Origin: Minisyncoccota bacterium
Lineage (GTDB): Bacteria; Patescibacteriota; Minisyncoccia; Phycocordibacterales; UBA2100
DNA: 5,270 nt
NCBI GenBank assembly: GCA_016763615.1
Contig: JAESTJ010000066.1
Location: 1 to 5,270, forward strand
Direction of reading: 5' to 3'
The translations under genes and the position numbers were made by a program. This document shows, piece after piece, positions 5,192-5,270 of this stretch (the stretch's first letter is position 1; each line of letters begins with the position of its first letter). Under the pieces are notes generated by a model. It ran no database searches, was not told the DNA's origin, and saw only the letters and a list, made by a program, of their open reading frames with translations.

Positions 5192-5270
5192 GACTTATTA
5201 CGGAAATAGATTTTTCTTTAGTACGACCAAAAAAGCATTCACAAATGCTGGTTTTATTTCTAAAGAAAAA
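5176..5270 (+). pseudogene. Continuation of the GlcD-like gene in the -1 frame, partial
   Basis: From TCT at 5176 this frame reads SQGTLGLITEIDFSLVRP, then KKHSQMLVLFLKK, with no stop to the window edge. GSQGTLGLITEI is exactly the conserved strand that should follow LLLG in the upstream frame, so the two pieces belong to one gene separated by a single-base deletion or a -1 shift. The downstream frame looks intact, which suggests a recent mutation or a base-calling error rather than old decay. Programmed frameshifting is possible but unsupported. Confidence 0.8.

Noticed and set aside
1..5270. CRISPR array, insertion sequence, prophage or defence cassette
   Set aside because: No spaced direct repeats, transposase or integrase motifs were seen on either strand; the tRNA end alone is not evidence for an integration site because no duplicated 3' tRNA segment was found.

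Overview
The window looks like a piece of a small, AT-rich bacterial genome (GC estimated by eye near 40%), most plausibly from a Patescibacteria/CPR lineage such as a Parcubacteria-like group. That placement is an inference. It rests on short, mostly single-gene transcription units, a tRNA gene without an encoded CCA, promoters whose -10 box sits directly against the start codon, a tiny lysine-rich orphan protein, and the flavoprotein types. No universal marker gene is present to confirm it.

Layout from left to right. Positions 1-25 are the 3' end of a tRNA gene (probably Asn) on the + strand. It abuts, tail to tail, a - strand gene for a membrane-anchored MsrA-MsrB fusion (27-1295). A 131-bp gap holds the msrAB promoter, a short palindrome upstream of it, and a 17-bp inverted repeat. 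Next is a - strand FAD-dependent oxidoreductase resembling malate:quinone oxidoreductase (1427-2794; the longer reading from 2803 is argued against). It is divergent from a + strand multi-pass membrane protein (2875-3693) related to CPBP/CAAX intramembrane proteases but with altered catalytic motifs. Then come a 47-residue very basic protein (3773-3916) with its own promoter and a strong terminator, a cold-shock-domain protein (4138-4338) with a consensus promoter, a leader of about 84 nt and a strong terminator, and the 5' part of a GlcD-type FAD-binding oxidoreductase. Its reading frame breaks at about 5176 and continues in the -1 frame to the window edge.

The genes do not form one operon or an obvious shared pathway; nearly every one has its own promoter. 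Three are redox proteins: protein repair outside the cytoplasm by MsrAB, and two flavoenzymes. The most coherent signal in the window is regulatory. Five of the six protein genes have a recognisable -10 hexamer ending only 6-7 nt before the ATG, which predicts leaderless mRNAs. The cold-shock gene is the exception, with a long leader that could carry temperature-responsive structure. I found no CRISPR array, insertion sequence, prophage or defence cassette, and nothing I would call a clearly new system.
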